From: Paraburkholderia elongata
GTDB taxonomy: Bacteria > Pseudomonadota > Gammaproteobacteria > Burkholderiales > Burkholderiaceae
Direction: 5' to 3'
DNA: 64,000 nucleotides
Assembly (NCBI RefSeq): GCF_013177735.1
Contig: NZ_WOEZ01000284.1
Coordinates: 19,831 to 83,830, forward strand
The translations under genes were made by a program, and so were the position numbers. This document shows positions 55,277 to 63,815 of this stretch, one piece after another. The notes below the pieces were generated by a model that searched no databases, had not been told where the DNA came from, and saw only the letters and a program-made list of their open reading frames with translations. Each line of letters starts with the position of its first letter. Positions within the stretch are counted from its first letter, which is position 1.

Positions 55277-55666
55277 ATGAACACGTCCCAGTTTGACGCT
55301 TGCGACAGCGCGCATGATGCGGAAGTCGAGGCGCAATTGTGCGCCTACAACAGCGTATTCGATGAACTCGGCCTGCGCTTCCGTTGGGATGCGAGCACGC
55401 TGGCATTGCTAGTCACGATCGACGGCGAGGAGGCGCGGATTGCTGCGTATATCGAAGCGCACCATCCGCACTTGCTGAAAGCGTATAGCGCCGGGTTTCT
55501 GAGCCAGGCCATTCTCGAGAGGAAAAATGCTCGCTGCCCGGCGTGCATGCCGAGGCGCGCCGACAGCGCGGCGCATCTGAGCGACGCGGCACATCAGCCA
55601 CAGACAAACAGCTGGCGCGTGTGGGCGTCGTACGAGGTCGAACTGCCGGCGCTGGCCGGTGCTTAG
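55277..55666 (+). CDS. hypothetical protein divergent from the oxalate operon
   Basis: 129 residues, family not recognised. Begins MNTSQFDACDSAHDAEVEAQL; the centre (LCAYNSVFDELGLRFRWD) and IAAYIEAHHPHLLKAYSAGFL look helical; a single CPAC motif (ARCPACMPR) could bind a metal or serve as a redox site. ATG 55277 has GAAGGAG upstream; a longer frame to 55175 crosses the AT-rich leader and is rejected. Its shared promoter region with oxlT suggests related regulation. Confidence 0.65.
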   Translation: MNTSQFDACDSAHDAEVEAQLCAYNSVFDELGLRFRWDASTLALLVTIDGEEARIAAYIEAHHPHLLKAYSAGFLSQAILERKNARCPACMPRRADSAAHLSDAAHQPQTNSWRVWASYEVELPALAGA

Positions 55667-55698
55667 ACGCGGCGCGCGCCGATCGGATCTAAAAGGTA

Positions 55699-56556
55699 TC
55701 AAGCGGGAAAGTCAGTCGATGCGGACAACGCCTTCCAGGTTTCGGTTTCCTGCGTGACATAGGCATTCTTCTCAGCGATGGCCTTCAGCGTGTCGGTGCC
55801 AAGCGCCAGCCGCAGCGGCGGCGCTTGTGCGTCGACCAGTTCGACCATGGCTGCCGCGAGCTTCTCCGGATTGCCCGGCTGCTTGTGGTTCAGGCCGGGA
55901 GCGATCCGGCGAACGTTTCCCGACGTCTCGTCATAGTCTGCGATCACGTTCCCGGCAACCGCAAGCGACGACGCGTCGAGGAAGTCCGTACGGAAATATC
56001 CAGGCTCCACGACCGTTGCGTGAATGCCGAGCGGTTTCAGCTCGGCGTGCAGCGCCTCGGTCAAGCCTTCGACTGCGAACTTGGTCGAACAGTAGGCGCC
56101 GAATCCGGCGACTGACCGATAGCCGCCGATCGACGACATATTGATGACGTGGCCCGCCCGCTGCGCGCGCATCACCGGCAGAACGGCGCGCGTGACATTC
56201 AACAAGCCGAACACGTTCGTGTCGTACATGCGACGCACGTCGGCGTCGCCGGACTCCTCGATGGCGCCAAGCAAACCGAAGCCCGCGTTGTTGACCAGAA
56301 CGTCGATACGGCCGAATCGTTCCATCGCGGCTTGAACCGCAGCCTTCGCCTGGGCTTCGTTTGTCACGTCCAGCGCCACGGGGAGGAGTGCCGGCGAGTG
56401 ACCCAGGCGATCGGCAATCGCTGCGACATGGCGACCGGTGGCAACGACCGCATTGCCGTCAGCCAGGGCCGCCTGAGCGATCAGGGCGCCGAGGCCGCGC
56501 GACGCGCCGGTGATGAACCAGACGCGCTTGAAGCCGTTGTTTGTGTTGTTGACCAT
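55699..56556 (-). CDS. short-chain dehydrogenase/reductase
   Basis: 285 residues. Rossmann TGASRGLGALIAQAALA, VLVNNAGFG, catalytic Ser, Tyr and Lys in INMSSIGGYRS and YCSTKFAVEGL. Likely NADP-dependent oxidoreductase, substrate unknown. ATG 56556 is preferred to 56616 since it starts just before the Rossmann fold. Divergent from a LysR gene, a common regulator-target arrangement. Confidence 0.9.
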   Translation of the reverse strand: MVNNTNNGFKRVWFITGASRGLGALIAQAALADGNAVVATGRHVAAIADRLGHSPALLPVALDVTNEAQAKAAVQAAMERFGRIDVLVNNAGFGLLGAIEESGDADVRRMYDTNVFGLLNVTRAVLPVMRAQRAGHVINMSSIGGYRSVAGFGAYCSTKFAVEGLTEALHAELKPLGIHATVVEPGYFRTDFLDASSLAVAGNVIADYDETSGNVRRIAPGLNHKQPGNPEKLAAAMVELVDAQAPPLRLALGTDTLKAIAEKNAYVTQETETWKALSASTDFPA

Positions 56557-56672
56557 GATGTTTGTCCTACGTTTCGAGTGAAAGTGAACGAATAGTAGGA
56601 GGGGCGATTGGCACAAACTAGCCGTAGATTGGTAGACTGATAATCAACTTTTATTTGCTAATCAGAGCTGCC

Positions 56673-57608
56673 ATGAACGAAGTTCGCGCGATCACGATAT
56701 TCGTCCGGGCCGCGGCGCTAGGAAGCCTGCGCAAGGCAGCCGTGGATCAGGGCATCTCGCCGCAGGCCGCGAGCCACGCGGTGATGCAACTGGAAAGGGA
56801 GCTGGGGGTTCGGCTTTTCCATCGAACCACGCGCAAGTTGAGCTTGACCGAGGAGGGGCAGGGGCTTCTGGACAGCGTGAGACCTGCGTTGGCCGTACTG
56901 TCGTCGGCACTCGACGACGCGCGGCGATCGAAAGACGAGATTGCGGGACCGCTGCGGGTGAGCGCGCCAAGAGCAGTCGGGCAGACTGTGCTGTGGCCAT
57001 GTTTCCTGGAATTCGCCGAGTTGCACCCGAATGTGCAACTGGACGTGCAGTTCGACGATCACTTCACCGACCTCGTCAGCGATCGCGCCGACGTAGGCTT
57101 TCGTGGTGGCTCTCCGCCGTCGGGCGGCACGATCGCGCGCCAGCTCTTGCCGATTCAACTGATCGTCTGCGCATCACCTGCCTATATTGAGCGTCATGGC
57201 GCGCCGCGAACCATTGACGAACTCGACGGGCACCATTGCACCGGCTATCGACGAGCGAATACGGGCAAGCAGGCGCCGTGGGAATTCCTGATAGGTGACG
57301 AGATCGTCTATCGTGACGTCGCGACGACCTTGTGCGTCAATGACACGGACGCGGAGACCCAAGCCGTGCTGGCTGGACTCGCAATCGGTCAACTCGGCAG
57401 CTTTTCGGCGGCCTTGCCTATCAGGCGTGGCCAACTCGTTCCGCTGCTTGTTAGGCATGTCACTCAGCGTGAAGCCATCTACATTTACTATCGCCACCGA
57501 ACCGAGCAGCCGCTGCGAGTGAGGACGTTTATCGACTTCATGATCGCGCGCCTCGCTGGGAACAAGGATTTCTATCTCGAGCCATCCGAGCTTCGGGCTG
57601 CACGTTGA
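56673..57608 (+). CDS. LysR-family transcriptional regulator
   Basis: 311 residues. HTH (FVRAAALGSLRKAAVDQGISPQAASHAVMQLERELG) and effector domain (GPLRVSAPRAVGQTVLWPCFLE; ADVGFRGGSPPSGG). Likely controls the divergent dehydrogenase gene, 116 nt away. ATG 56673 sits at the canonical start. Ligand unknown. Confidence 0.9.
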   Translation: MNEVRAITIFVRAAALGSLRKAAVDQGISPQAASHAVMQLERELGVRLFHRTTRKLSLTEEGQGLLDSVRPALAVLSSALDDARRSKDEIAGPLRVSAPRAVGQTVLWPCFLEFAELHPNVQLDVQFDDHFTDLVSDRADVGFRGGSPPSGGTIARQLLPIQLIVCASPAYIERHGAPRTIDELDGHHCTGYRRANTGKQAPWEFLIGDEIVYRDVATTLCVNDTDAETQAVLAGLAIGQLGSFSAALPIRRGQLVPLLVRHVTQREAIYIYYRHRTEQPLRVRTFIDFMIARLAGNKDFYLEPSELRAAR

Positions 57609-57715
57609 GCGCGTCGGGTTCGACCACGAACGCTACATGTCGATCGGGTCGCCGACGAACACACTCGGCCGGAAGTTCTTGCGTCGTGTGCAGAAGGGCG
57701 GCTGGCAGCGAAACC

Positions 57716-58099
57716 TTATGTCTTTGGCAACGTGGACTTGCGGCCCCGTTTGCGCGGCTTCGGCTCGACACCCACGCGTTCGTCGCGCGAGAGCACTAGC
57801 GCTGTCATCCTTTCCGCGATGGTTTCGAACGCCGGATCGTCTTGCGGCACATAAAGCCATTTTCCAAGCACCGGATGCGGCCGCAAAGCGGGCATTTCTT
57901 CAATGAGCGCGGCGTGACGCTCTTGCGAGGTGCACACCAGCAAGCCATTCCACGGCTTGTCGCGATCGGCGGCAACCAGACACAACAGGCCGTCGATATA
58001 GGCGGCATCGCAGCCGAACATCCGCCGGCGGATATAGGTTGAATCTCGCTCGAATGCGTCGAAGATCCAGACGAGCGAGTTGCGGATGGAAGAGGGCAT
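57716..58099 (-). CDS. small cytoplasmic protein, TfoX/YjbR-like fold suspected
   Basis: 127 residues. YIRRRMFGCDAAYIDGLLCLVAADRDKPW and WLYVPQDDPAFETIAERM resemble the mixed alpha/beta layout of TfoX-N or MmcQ/YjbR proteins, but I cannot fix the family. The C-terminus is very basic (KPRKRGRKSTLPKT), compatible with nucleic acid binding. It stands alone. Confidence 0.62.
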   Translation of the reverse strand: MPSSIRNSLVWIFDAFERDSTYIRRRMFGCDAAYIDGLLCLVAADRDKPWNGLLVCTSQERHAALIEEMPALRPHPVLGKWLYVPQDDPAFETIAERMTALVLSRDERVGVEPKPRKRGRKSTLPKT

Positions 58100-58384
58100 T
58101 ACCGTGAAATCCCAATGGCGATGAGCGATGTTAACTAATGGGTCTGCTTTATCTGCATATGAATGATTGTCGAGAGTCGACCTCGACGAGTCTCAGCGCC
58201 GCCTCCTCCGGCAATTGCGTTTTATGAGCGTTACATAAGCGTTTCCTATCGTGCAAGAACGAACCCGTCTTGGCGCGATTTGCGGGGGCGAGATACCGTT
58301 ATATCCGTGTTACAGCGGCGTCGTGCCAACTCGTTCCTGACCTGCATGAGCCGCTCCCCTTACATCCGGAAGCGAAGATCGACC

Positions 58385-59053
58385 ATGTACAAAGCCATCA
58401 GGAAAAACCCGTCGGCGCCTCAAGCTGCCGACAAGATCCTTACCGCATTGCGTGATATTCCCGTCTCTGCGCTCAGCGACAACATGCATCGCAACATCGG
58501 CAGCGTGGGACTCCATCCCTATCAACGGCCTGGCAAAAAGACGATGGCGGGCACCGCGGTCACAGTGCGCTCGCGAGGCGGGGATAACCTGACTTACCTG
58601 CGCGCCTTGGAGTTTTGCCGTCCAGGCGACGTACTGGTCGTGGACGCGGGCGGCGATCTCAACAACGCCGTGGTCGGCGGGATTCTGTCTTTCTACGCCG
58701 CCAACATTGGCGTTGTCGGTTTGGTGGTGGATGGCGCGATCCGCGATGTCGCTGAAATCCGCGATCGGGATTTTCCCGTTTACGCGCGCGGAGTCACGCA
58801 CCGGGGGCCGTATAAGGACGGTCCAGGCGAAATCAACGTGCCGGTGTCGGTCGGCGGAATGGTGGTCAATCCGGGGGACATCGTTGTCGGTGATCAGGAC
58901 GGCTTGCTGGCCATTCCGCAGGACGATGCCGAGCATGTCATCGAAAAAGCGCTAGCCGTTCTGGAAGCCGAAGCCGAGACCATGCGGGCGATGAAAGAGG
59001 GCCGCTGGAACCGCGCGTTTATCGATGCGCTCGAAGCGCGATGCAATAACTGA
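58385..59053 (+). CDS. RraA-family protein (aldolase-like / RNase E regulator fold)
   Basis: 222 residues. The fold's signature is complete: GTAVTVRSRGGD, VDAGGDLNNAVVGGIL and VVDGAIRDVAEI with the Arg-Asp pair used by 4-hydroxy-4-methyl-2-oxoglutarate aldolases; later GPYKDGPGEINVPVSVGG. Metal-dependent lyase of a keto acid is more likely than RNase control, since the acidic Arg-Asp pocket is intact. ATG 58385; longer frame to 58163 is rejected. Followed by a strong terminator. Confidence 0.87.
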   Translation: MYKAIRKNPSAPQAADKILTALRDIPVSALSDNMHRNIGSVGLHPYQRPGKKTMAGTAVTVRSRGGDNLTYLRALEFCRPGDVLVVDAGGDLNNAVVGGILSFYAANIGVVGLVVDGAIRDVAEIRDRDFPVYARGVTHRGPYKDGPGEINVPVSVGGMVVNPGDIVVGDQDGLLAIPQDDAEHVIEKALAVLEAEAETMRAMKEGRWNRAFIDALEARCNN

Positions 59054-59074
59054 GCTACGCGTAGAGAGAAGGGG

Positions 59075-59110
59075 AAAAGCCGACGTCTGCATCGCGACGT
59101 CGGCTTTTTT
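59075..59110 (+). terminator. Rho-independent terminator
   Basis: Stem AGCCGACGTC / GACGTCGGCT (10 perfect pairs) with an 8-nt loop and a run of six T at 59105-59110, 22 nt after the RraA-like gene. A textbook intrinsic terminator. The intron-like fragment begins within 4 nt of its T run. Confidence 0.93.
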
Positions 59111-59113
59111 GGG

Positions 59114-59345
59114 GTTCGCCCGGCTTGGCCGCACCTACTGGGAGGTGAAAGTCCTCTACACGCCCGGCAACGGGAAGTGTTAGCCGAACGGCTAGGATGT
59201 CGCGGGTGACTGGGAATCTGGAGGAAGCCGAAGGCAAAGCGCTGGCCTGACGAACAGCAAGCGGATACGAGGCGGCGTAGCGGGGTGGGGTGTCCATAAT
59301 CGTCAAAGCCCGATACCGCACAGGCGCTTCGAGCGCGAGGTGGTG
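59114..59345 (+). mobile_element. 5' fragment of a group II intron (domain I-like RNA), maturase absent
   Basis: Blocks that I recognise from bacterial group II introns occur in order: GGAGGTGAAAGTCCTCTAC, AACGGGAAGTGTTAGCCG, AACGGCTAGGATGTCG, GGGAATCTGGAGGAAGCC, AAGGCAAAGCGCTGGCC and TGTCCATAATCGTCAAAGCC. These are the start of domain I. No reverse-transcriptase ORF, domain V hairpin or 3' end follows in the next kilobase, so the element is truncated. The first bases (GTTCG) resemble the GTGCG intron terminus. Assignment is from memory of the consensus, not a model search. Confidence 0.7.
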
Positions 59346-59738
59346 TTAAGAATCCGATCAGAAAATTCGATTAGGGACTGAGGTGGTTTGCCTCGCAAAA
59401 GTCCGAATGTATGGCCGCAATCTCAATCCCATCTCGGCTGTCATGCATGAAGGCGTGGCAAAGCGGGGGCGTCCATCGTCTACGTATGTGGCAGGGGTGC
59501 AGCCTCAGCGCTGCCGCCATGTCGATTTGTGGACAGCAATGGATGCACTCTGACAATTCAATGTCAAGCGCGGTAAGTCTATTCAATTGGGCTCACTTGC
59601 GCTCGCACAAGGTTCCTCAATGTGCCTGCTTCGCGTAGGGGATTTACTACTCAATTACAGAACAATCCTCTATAAATCGGATCTGATTTTCAATATCTTT
59701 CTGTTAATTAGTAGGCCTATAAACAGAGGGGGGTATTG
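59346..59738. other. 393-nt region between intron fragment and YD gene, no gene recognised
   Basis: Contains only short frames on either strand (59371-59586 minus; 59411-59638 plus) without recognisable domains; they may be remnants. The last 100 nt are AT-rich and probably carry the promoter of the following gene. Confidence 0.5.
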
Positions 59739-60101
59739 ATGATTGATTCAATTGGACGCACAGGAAAGCGGCGAGAAGCCCGCCGGGTGCCAGTGGCGCG
59801 CGTAGCAGGTTTTTGCGCTTTGGCTTGTCTACTGATGCCAGTGATGTCCGCCCATGCCGATGACATTACATACGGATACGACGCACTGGGGCGTTTGACG
59901 TCGGTAACGGCCGCAGGCACCACTGCCTATTACGACTACGATGCGGCCGGCAATATGACGGCGATCCGACGCTCGGGTGTGGCTTCTGCTACCGCTGTGT
60001 ACCCCACCTCTTCCGCAGTCGGCACGCAGGTAGCGGCGTCTGTGGCTGGTGTCCTGCCACTGGCTGACAGTAAACGCATGATCGTCACTGACGCGCATTG
60101 A
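59739..60101 (+). CDS. small secreted YD-repeat (RHS-like) protein
   Basis: 120 residues. Signal peptide (GFCALACLLMPVMSAHADD), then two YD repeats (YGYDALGRLTSV; YDYDAAGNMTAI) and a Val/Ala/Ser tail. These are the same repeats as in the large RHS protein that starts 36 nt later, so it is probably an N-terminal spin-off or an accessory, not an independent enzyme. ATG 59739 follows AGAGGGGGG. Confidence 0.8.
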   Translation: MIDSIGRTGKRREARRVPVARVAGFCALACLLMPVMSAHADDITYGYDALGRLTSVTAAGTTAYYDYDAAGNMTAIRRSGVASATAVYPTSSAVGTQVAASVAGVLPLADSKRMIVTDAH

Positions 60102-60136
60102 CGCTTCAGTTTCTCTTTTCTTCCTTCAGGCTGCCC

Positions 60137-63100
60137 ATGCGAACTGAATCCGCCCTTGCGGCGCGGCGTGCGTTGTCGCGCCCGTTTTTGCTGTTGTTCT
60201 TTCTGCTTGCGTCATGGTTTGTCGTGCCGCACGCGAACGCCGCCGATTGTCCCACCCTCTATGGGGCCTCTGGCGCTTCCCCTGGTGATCCGATGTGTCG
60301 GCTGAAAGCCGCGGCAGCCGACTTCGGCGGCTTTGGTGGCTACGTGTGTAACGATCCTTTCGGGATTGCGAGCTACTGCAGTGGCCCGTCGGACACCGAC
60401 TCGACCGAACCGGATTCATCCGAGGGCAGCATGCCGGATGACCAGGACAACTGTACCGCCGACGCCACCGCCGGTTGCGGTAACAGCACGTCGGGCGCCG
60501 AGCCCGTCAACTTGTACACGGGGCAGTTCTACTTCTTCCGTCACGACCTGGCGGTCGCCGACACGCTGCCGCTGGATCTCGCCCGCACTTACCGCAGTGG
60601 TGCTTACGACAACACCGGGAAGCCGCTGGTTGGCGCATTCGGAGTGGGTGGTGGACTGACTTTCGACACCATTCGTGCGATGAGCACCGACCGCCAACGC
60701 TTCGAATTGCGCCAGGCGACAGGTATCCGTGTGCCGTTCACACCGCGCGCGGGCAGCAACGGAAAGGGCTGGGACGACCTGACGAGCCCCGGCGAGTATT
60801 TCCGCGCCCGCATTGACGCCGCAGGCAGCGCCGGCATGACCCTCAGCATGCGCGACGGGCGAGTTCAGCGCTTCACGTCGATTGCCGGCGTGTACCGGCT
60901 AACCCGTATTGAAGACCGCAACGGTAATGCGCTCGTGATTACGCGCGACAGCAAAACCGGAGCGATCACGAGCGTGAGCAGCCCGAACGGCCGCATGCTG
61001 GCGTTCACGTCGATCGTGGGCACACGTGGCACGCCGCTCATCTCGCGCATGACCGACCCGCTGAACCGTCAGGTCAGTTACCAATACGACAGCGCGGACC
61101 GCCTCGTCCAGGTAACGGATGCCGCCGGCGGCATCTGGAAATACGGCTGGGACAGCAAGTCACGACTGGTGAGCGTCACCGACCCGGAAGGCAACCTCCA
61201 GGTGACCAGCACCTACGACGACAACGACCGGGTGGTTGCCCAGAAGCTCGCGGACGGCAGCACCTTCGCGATCGCCTACACGGTGAGCGGCGGCAAGGTC
61301 ACGCAAACCGAAGTGACGGACCGGCGCAGCAGCATCCGCCGCCTGGAGTTCGATGCGAACGGGCGGGTGGTGCGCAACACGTATCCGGCGGGCCAGTCGA
61401 TCCAGCAGGTGCAGACCTACACATACGACGGCAACGGCCGCGCGACGAACCTCACTGCGGGCGATCGCCAGTACACCTATACCTACGACGCTAATGGCAA
61501 CCGCACGAGCGAGGCCGATCAATCCGGCACGCTAGTCACGCGTACGTTTGACAGCTACAGCCAATTGCTGACTGACGCGCAGGCGGGCGACCCGCAGCGT
61601 GGCGTGGCGACCGTCTACACGTACGACCCGAAGGGCAACCTGCTGACGGTCACGGACCGCGTGGGCAACCGCACGGCGTTCACGAACGACGGCCAGGGCC
61701 GTCCGCTCACGGTGACCGATGCGCTGAAGGGCGTGACGAAGTTCACCTGGACCGGTGCGGATCTGACCAGCGTTACCGATCCGCTGAACCGCACCACGCA
61801 GTACACAACGGACGCGGCAGGTCGCGTGACGGCGGTGCAGGACCCACTGGGTAATAAGACGAAGCGCACGCTCGATGGGTTGGACCGCACGACCGGCATC
61901 AGCGATGCACTGAACGGTGTGACCAGCTTCACTTGGGATCGCAACGGGCATCTGCTCAGCCGGGCCGATCCGATGGGCGTGACCACGCGCTATACCTATA
62001 ACGCGATCGGCCGCCCGGTCAGTAAAACCGACCCGCTGGGTCGCAGCGAAATGTACACGTGGAACAGCGCGGGGCAACTGGCCACAGCGACCGACCGCAA
62101 GGGACAGGTCACCGAGTACACCTACGACGCGGCCGGACGCAAGGCGTTCAGGATGGCCACCCTTCCGGGCGAGACGAGGGCCGTGCGACAGTGGAGCTAT
62201 TCGTGGGATGGTGATGGGCGGCTCACGGGCATCCAGCAGTATGCGGTGCGTGATCCTTCCGTCGGGCAGACCCTGACCCGGGTCTACTACTACGACGCCG
62301 TGACCGGCTATGTGGCGAAACAGGCCGAGGCGCCGATCTTGCCGGGGCACACCATCGAGTACAGGTACGCGCAGGATAGCCGCGAATTGAGCAGTCTCCT
62401 GCTGGACCGCGTGACGGTGCAGTACACGCGTGACGCGGAGCACCGCGTCACGCAGGTGGAGTACCAACTCAACGACGACACCTCAAAAGCCTTCGGCTAC
62501 ACCTATGATGCACTGGGACGCCGCAGCAAGGCGACGCTGGCCAACGGAATCACGATCAGCTATACGTGGGATGCGGCAAGCCAGCTAACCGGCATAATCT
62601 ACAGTCGCGCCGACGGTAGCGTACTGGGTGACCTGACGTACGGCTACGACCTGGCTGGCCGTCGCACGAGCATGGGCGGTAGTCTCGCGAAAACCGACCT
62701 GCCACAAGCAGTGAGCGACGCGCAGTACAACGGGGCGAACCAGCTCACGCGCTGGGCCGGTCGGACCCTCACTTACGATCTGAACGGAAACCTGACCAGT
62801 GACGGGCTGAACCAGTACGGATGGGACATCCAGGACCAGTTGTCGCAATTGAGCAGGGCGTCGGGGTCGTGGAATGCGAGCTACGTGTATGACATGTTCG
62901 GCGGCCGCTATTGGGCGAAGATCAACGGCTCACGCACGGACTACTTTGGCGTGGGCGACGACCCGAGTCTGTCGAACACGGACAACGACTGGTCCCACCG
63001 GCAGCGCCAGTTCTCGCTGTTTGGTGAGGGCGCACCGGACGAACTCATGTTCCGTCGCATCGGCGACGACGCAAGTCAGGACCGCTACGTCCTGCGCGAC

Positions 63101-63811
63101 GCGAACAACAACGTGATCGCGCTCACGGACGCGAACCAGCAGATCGTGACGCAGTACCGGTACGAGCCGTACGGCACGACGACACAGAGTGGTGCGGCGG
63201 ATGTGAACCCGCAGCAGTACACGGGGCGGGAGAATGACGGGACGGGGTTGTATTACTACCGGAACCGGTATTACAGTCCGAGCACAGCACGATTCATCAG
63301 TGAGGATCCGGTTGGGTGGGCGAGTGGGCAGACGAATGCGTATGCCTACGTCAATGGGAATCCGGTGTCCATGAGTGATCCTTTCGGGTTCTGGAGCATC
63401 AGCGGCAGCATGTACGGAGGTTTCGGCTTTCAGTTCACCGTCTACGGCGACGGTTCTGTCCCAACGGCTTCAAGCATTACTGGAGTGGGGATACGCGGCG
63501 GGCGCGGCGCAGGTATAGGGCTTAGTTTCGATCCAAACGGCGCAGTACCAAGTAAAAGTAGCGATGGTTCATCGGTAACTATCGGTGGTTTTGCAGAGGC
63601 AGGTGCTAGCTTAGGTCCCTTTAACACAAGCATCGGTGTTTCCAACGGAGTGGAATTTAACCAGTCTGGTTCTTCAGGCCTTCCGGGATTCGGTGGAAGG
63701 CCCTATCGAGGAGCCGGCGGCGGTATTGCGATCGGCTTTCCAAGCGCAGGTTTTGGAGGGGCTGCTTGCGCAGCAGTCGGCATTGAGGTGACCTATACTC
63801 GTGGCAAATAA
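60137..63811 (+). CDS. secreted RHS-repeat protein with variable C-terminal tip (probable polymorphic toxin)
   Basis: 1224 residues. Signal peptide (RPFLLLFFLLASWFVVPHANA), an RHS N-terminal region (AEPVNLYTGQFYFFRHDLAV), many YD repeats (for example YTYDANGNRTSE, YEYDAAG-type) forming the beta-cocoon, and the core terminus YYRNRYYSPSTARFISEDPVGW ... YAYVNGNPVSMSDPFG. After this the last 140 residues are Gly/Ser-rich (GGRGAGIGLSFDP, GGGIAIGFPSAGFGG) and their DNA is less GC-rich than the core, as in exchanged toxin tips. I cannot name the tip's activity. ATG 60137 is chosen over TTG 60098. Confidence 0.88.
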   Translation: MRTESALAARRALSRPFLLLFFLLASWFVVPHANAADCPTLYGASGASPGDPMCRLKAAAADFGGFGGYVCNDPFGIASYCSGPSDTDSTEPDSSEGSMPDDQDNCTADATAGCGNSTSGAEPVNLYTGQFYFFRHDLAVADTLPLDLARTYRSGAYDNTGKPLVGAFGVGGGLTFDTIRAMSTDRQRFELRQATGIRVPFTPRAGSNGKGWDDLTSPGEYFRARIDAAGSAGMTLSMRDGRVQRFTSIAGVYRLTRIEDRNGNALVITRDSKTGAITSVSSPNGRMLAFTSIVGTRGTPLISRMTDPLNRQVSYQYDSADRLVQVTDAAGGIWKYGWDSKSRLVSVTDPEGNLQVTSTYDDNDRVVAQKLADGSTFAIAYTVSGGKVTQTEVTDRRSSIRRLEFDANGRVVRNTYPAGQSIQQVQTYTYDGNGRATNLTAGDRQYTYTYDANGNRTSEADQSGTLVTRTFDSYSQLLTDAQAGDPQRGVATVYTYDPKGNLLTVTDRVGNRTAFTNDGQGRPLTVTDALKGVTKFTWTGADLTSVTDPLNRTTQYTTDAAGRVTAVQDPLGNKTKRTLDGLDRTTGISDALNGVTSFTWDRNGHLLSRADPMGVTTRYTYNAIGRPVSKTDPLGRSEMYTWNSAGQLATATDRKGQVTEYTYDAAGRKAFRMATLPGETRAVRQWSYSWDGDGRLTGIQQYAVRDPSVGQTLTRVYYYDAVTGYVAKQAEAPILPGHTIEYRYAQDSRELSSLLLDRVTVQYTRDAEHRVTQVEYQLNDDTSKAFGYTYDALGRRSKATLANGITISYTWDAASQLTGIIYSRADGSVLGDLTYGYDLAGRRTSMGGSLAKTDLPQAVSDAQYNGANQLTRWAGRTLTYDLNGNLTSDGLNQYGWDIQDQLSQLSRASGSWNASYVYDMFGGRYWAKINGSRTDYFGVGDDPSLSNTDNDWSHRQRQFSLFGEGAPDELMFRRIGDDASQDRYVLRDANNNVIALTDANQQIVTQYRYEPYGTTTQSGAADVNPQQYTGRENDGTGLYYYRNRYYSPSTARFISEDPVGWASGQTNAYAYVNGNPVSMSDPFGFWSISGSMYGGFGFQFTVYGDGSVPTASSITGVGIRGGRGAGIGLSFDPNGAVPSKSSDGSSVTIGGFAEAGASLGPFNTSIGVSNGVEFNQSGSSGLPGFGGRPYRGAGGGIAIGFPSAGFGGAACAAVGIEVTYTRGK

Positions 63812-63815
63812 ATTC

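Noticed and set aside
56557..56672. Possible LysR binding site between SDR and lysR genes
   Set aside because: AT-rich stretches are present but no arm pair with convincing symmetry was found.
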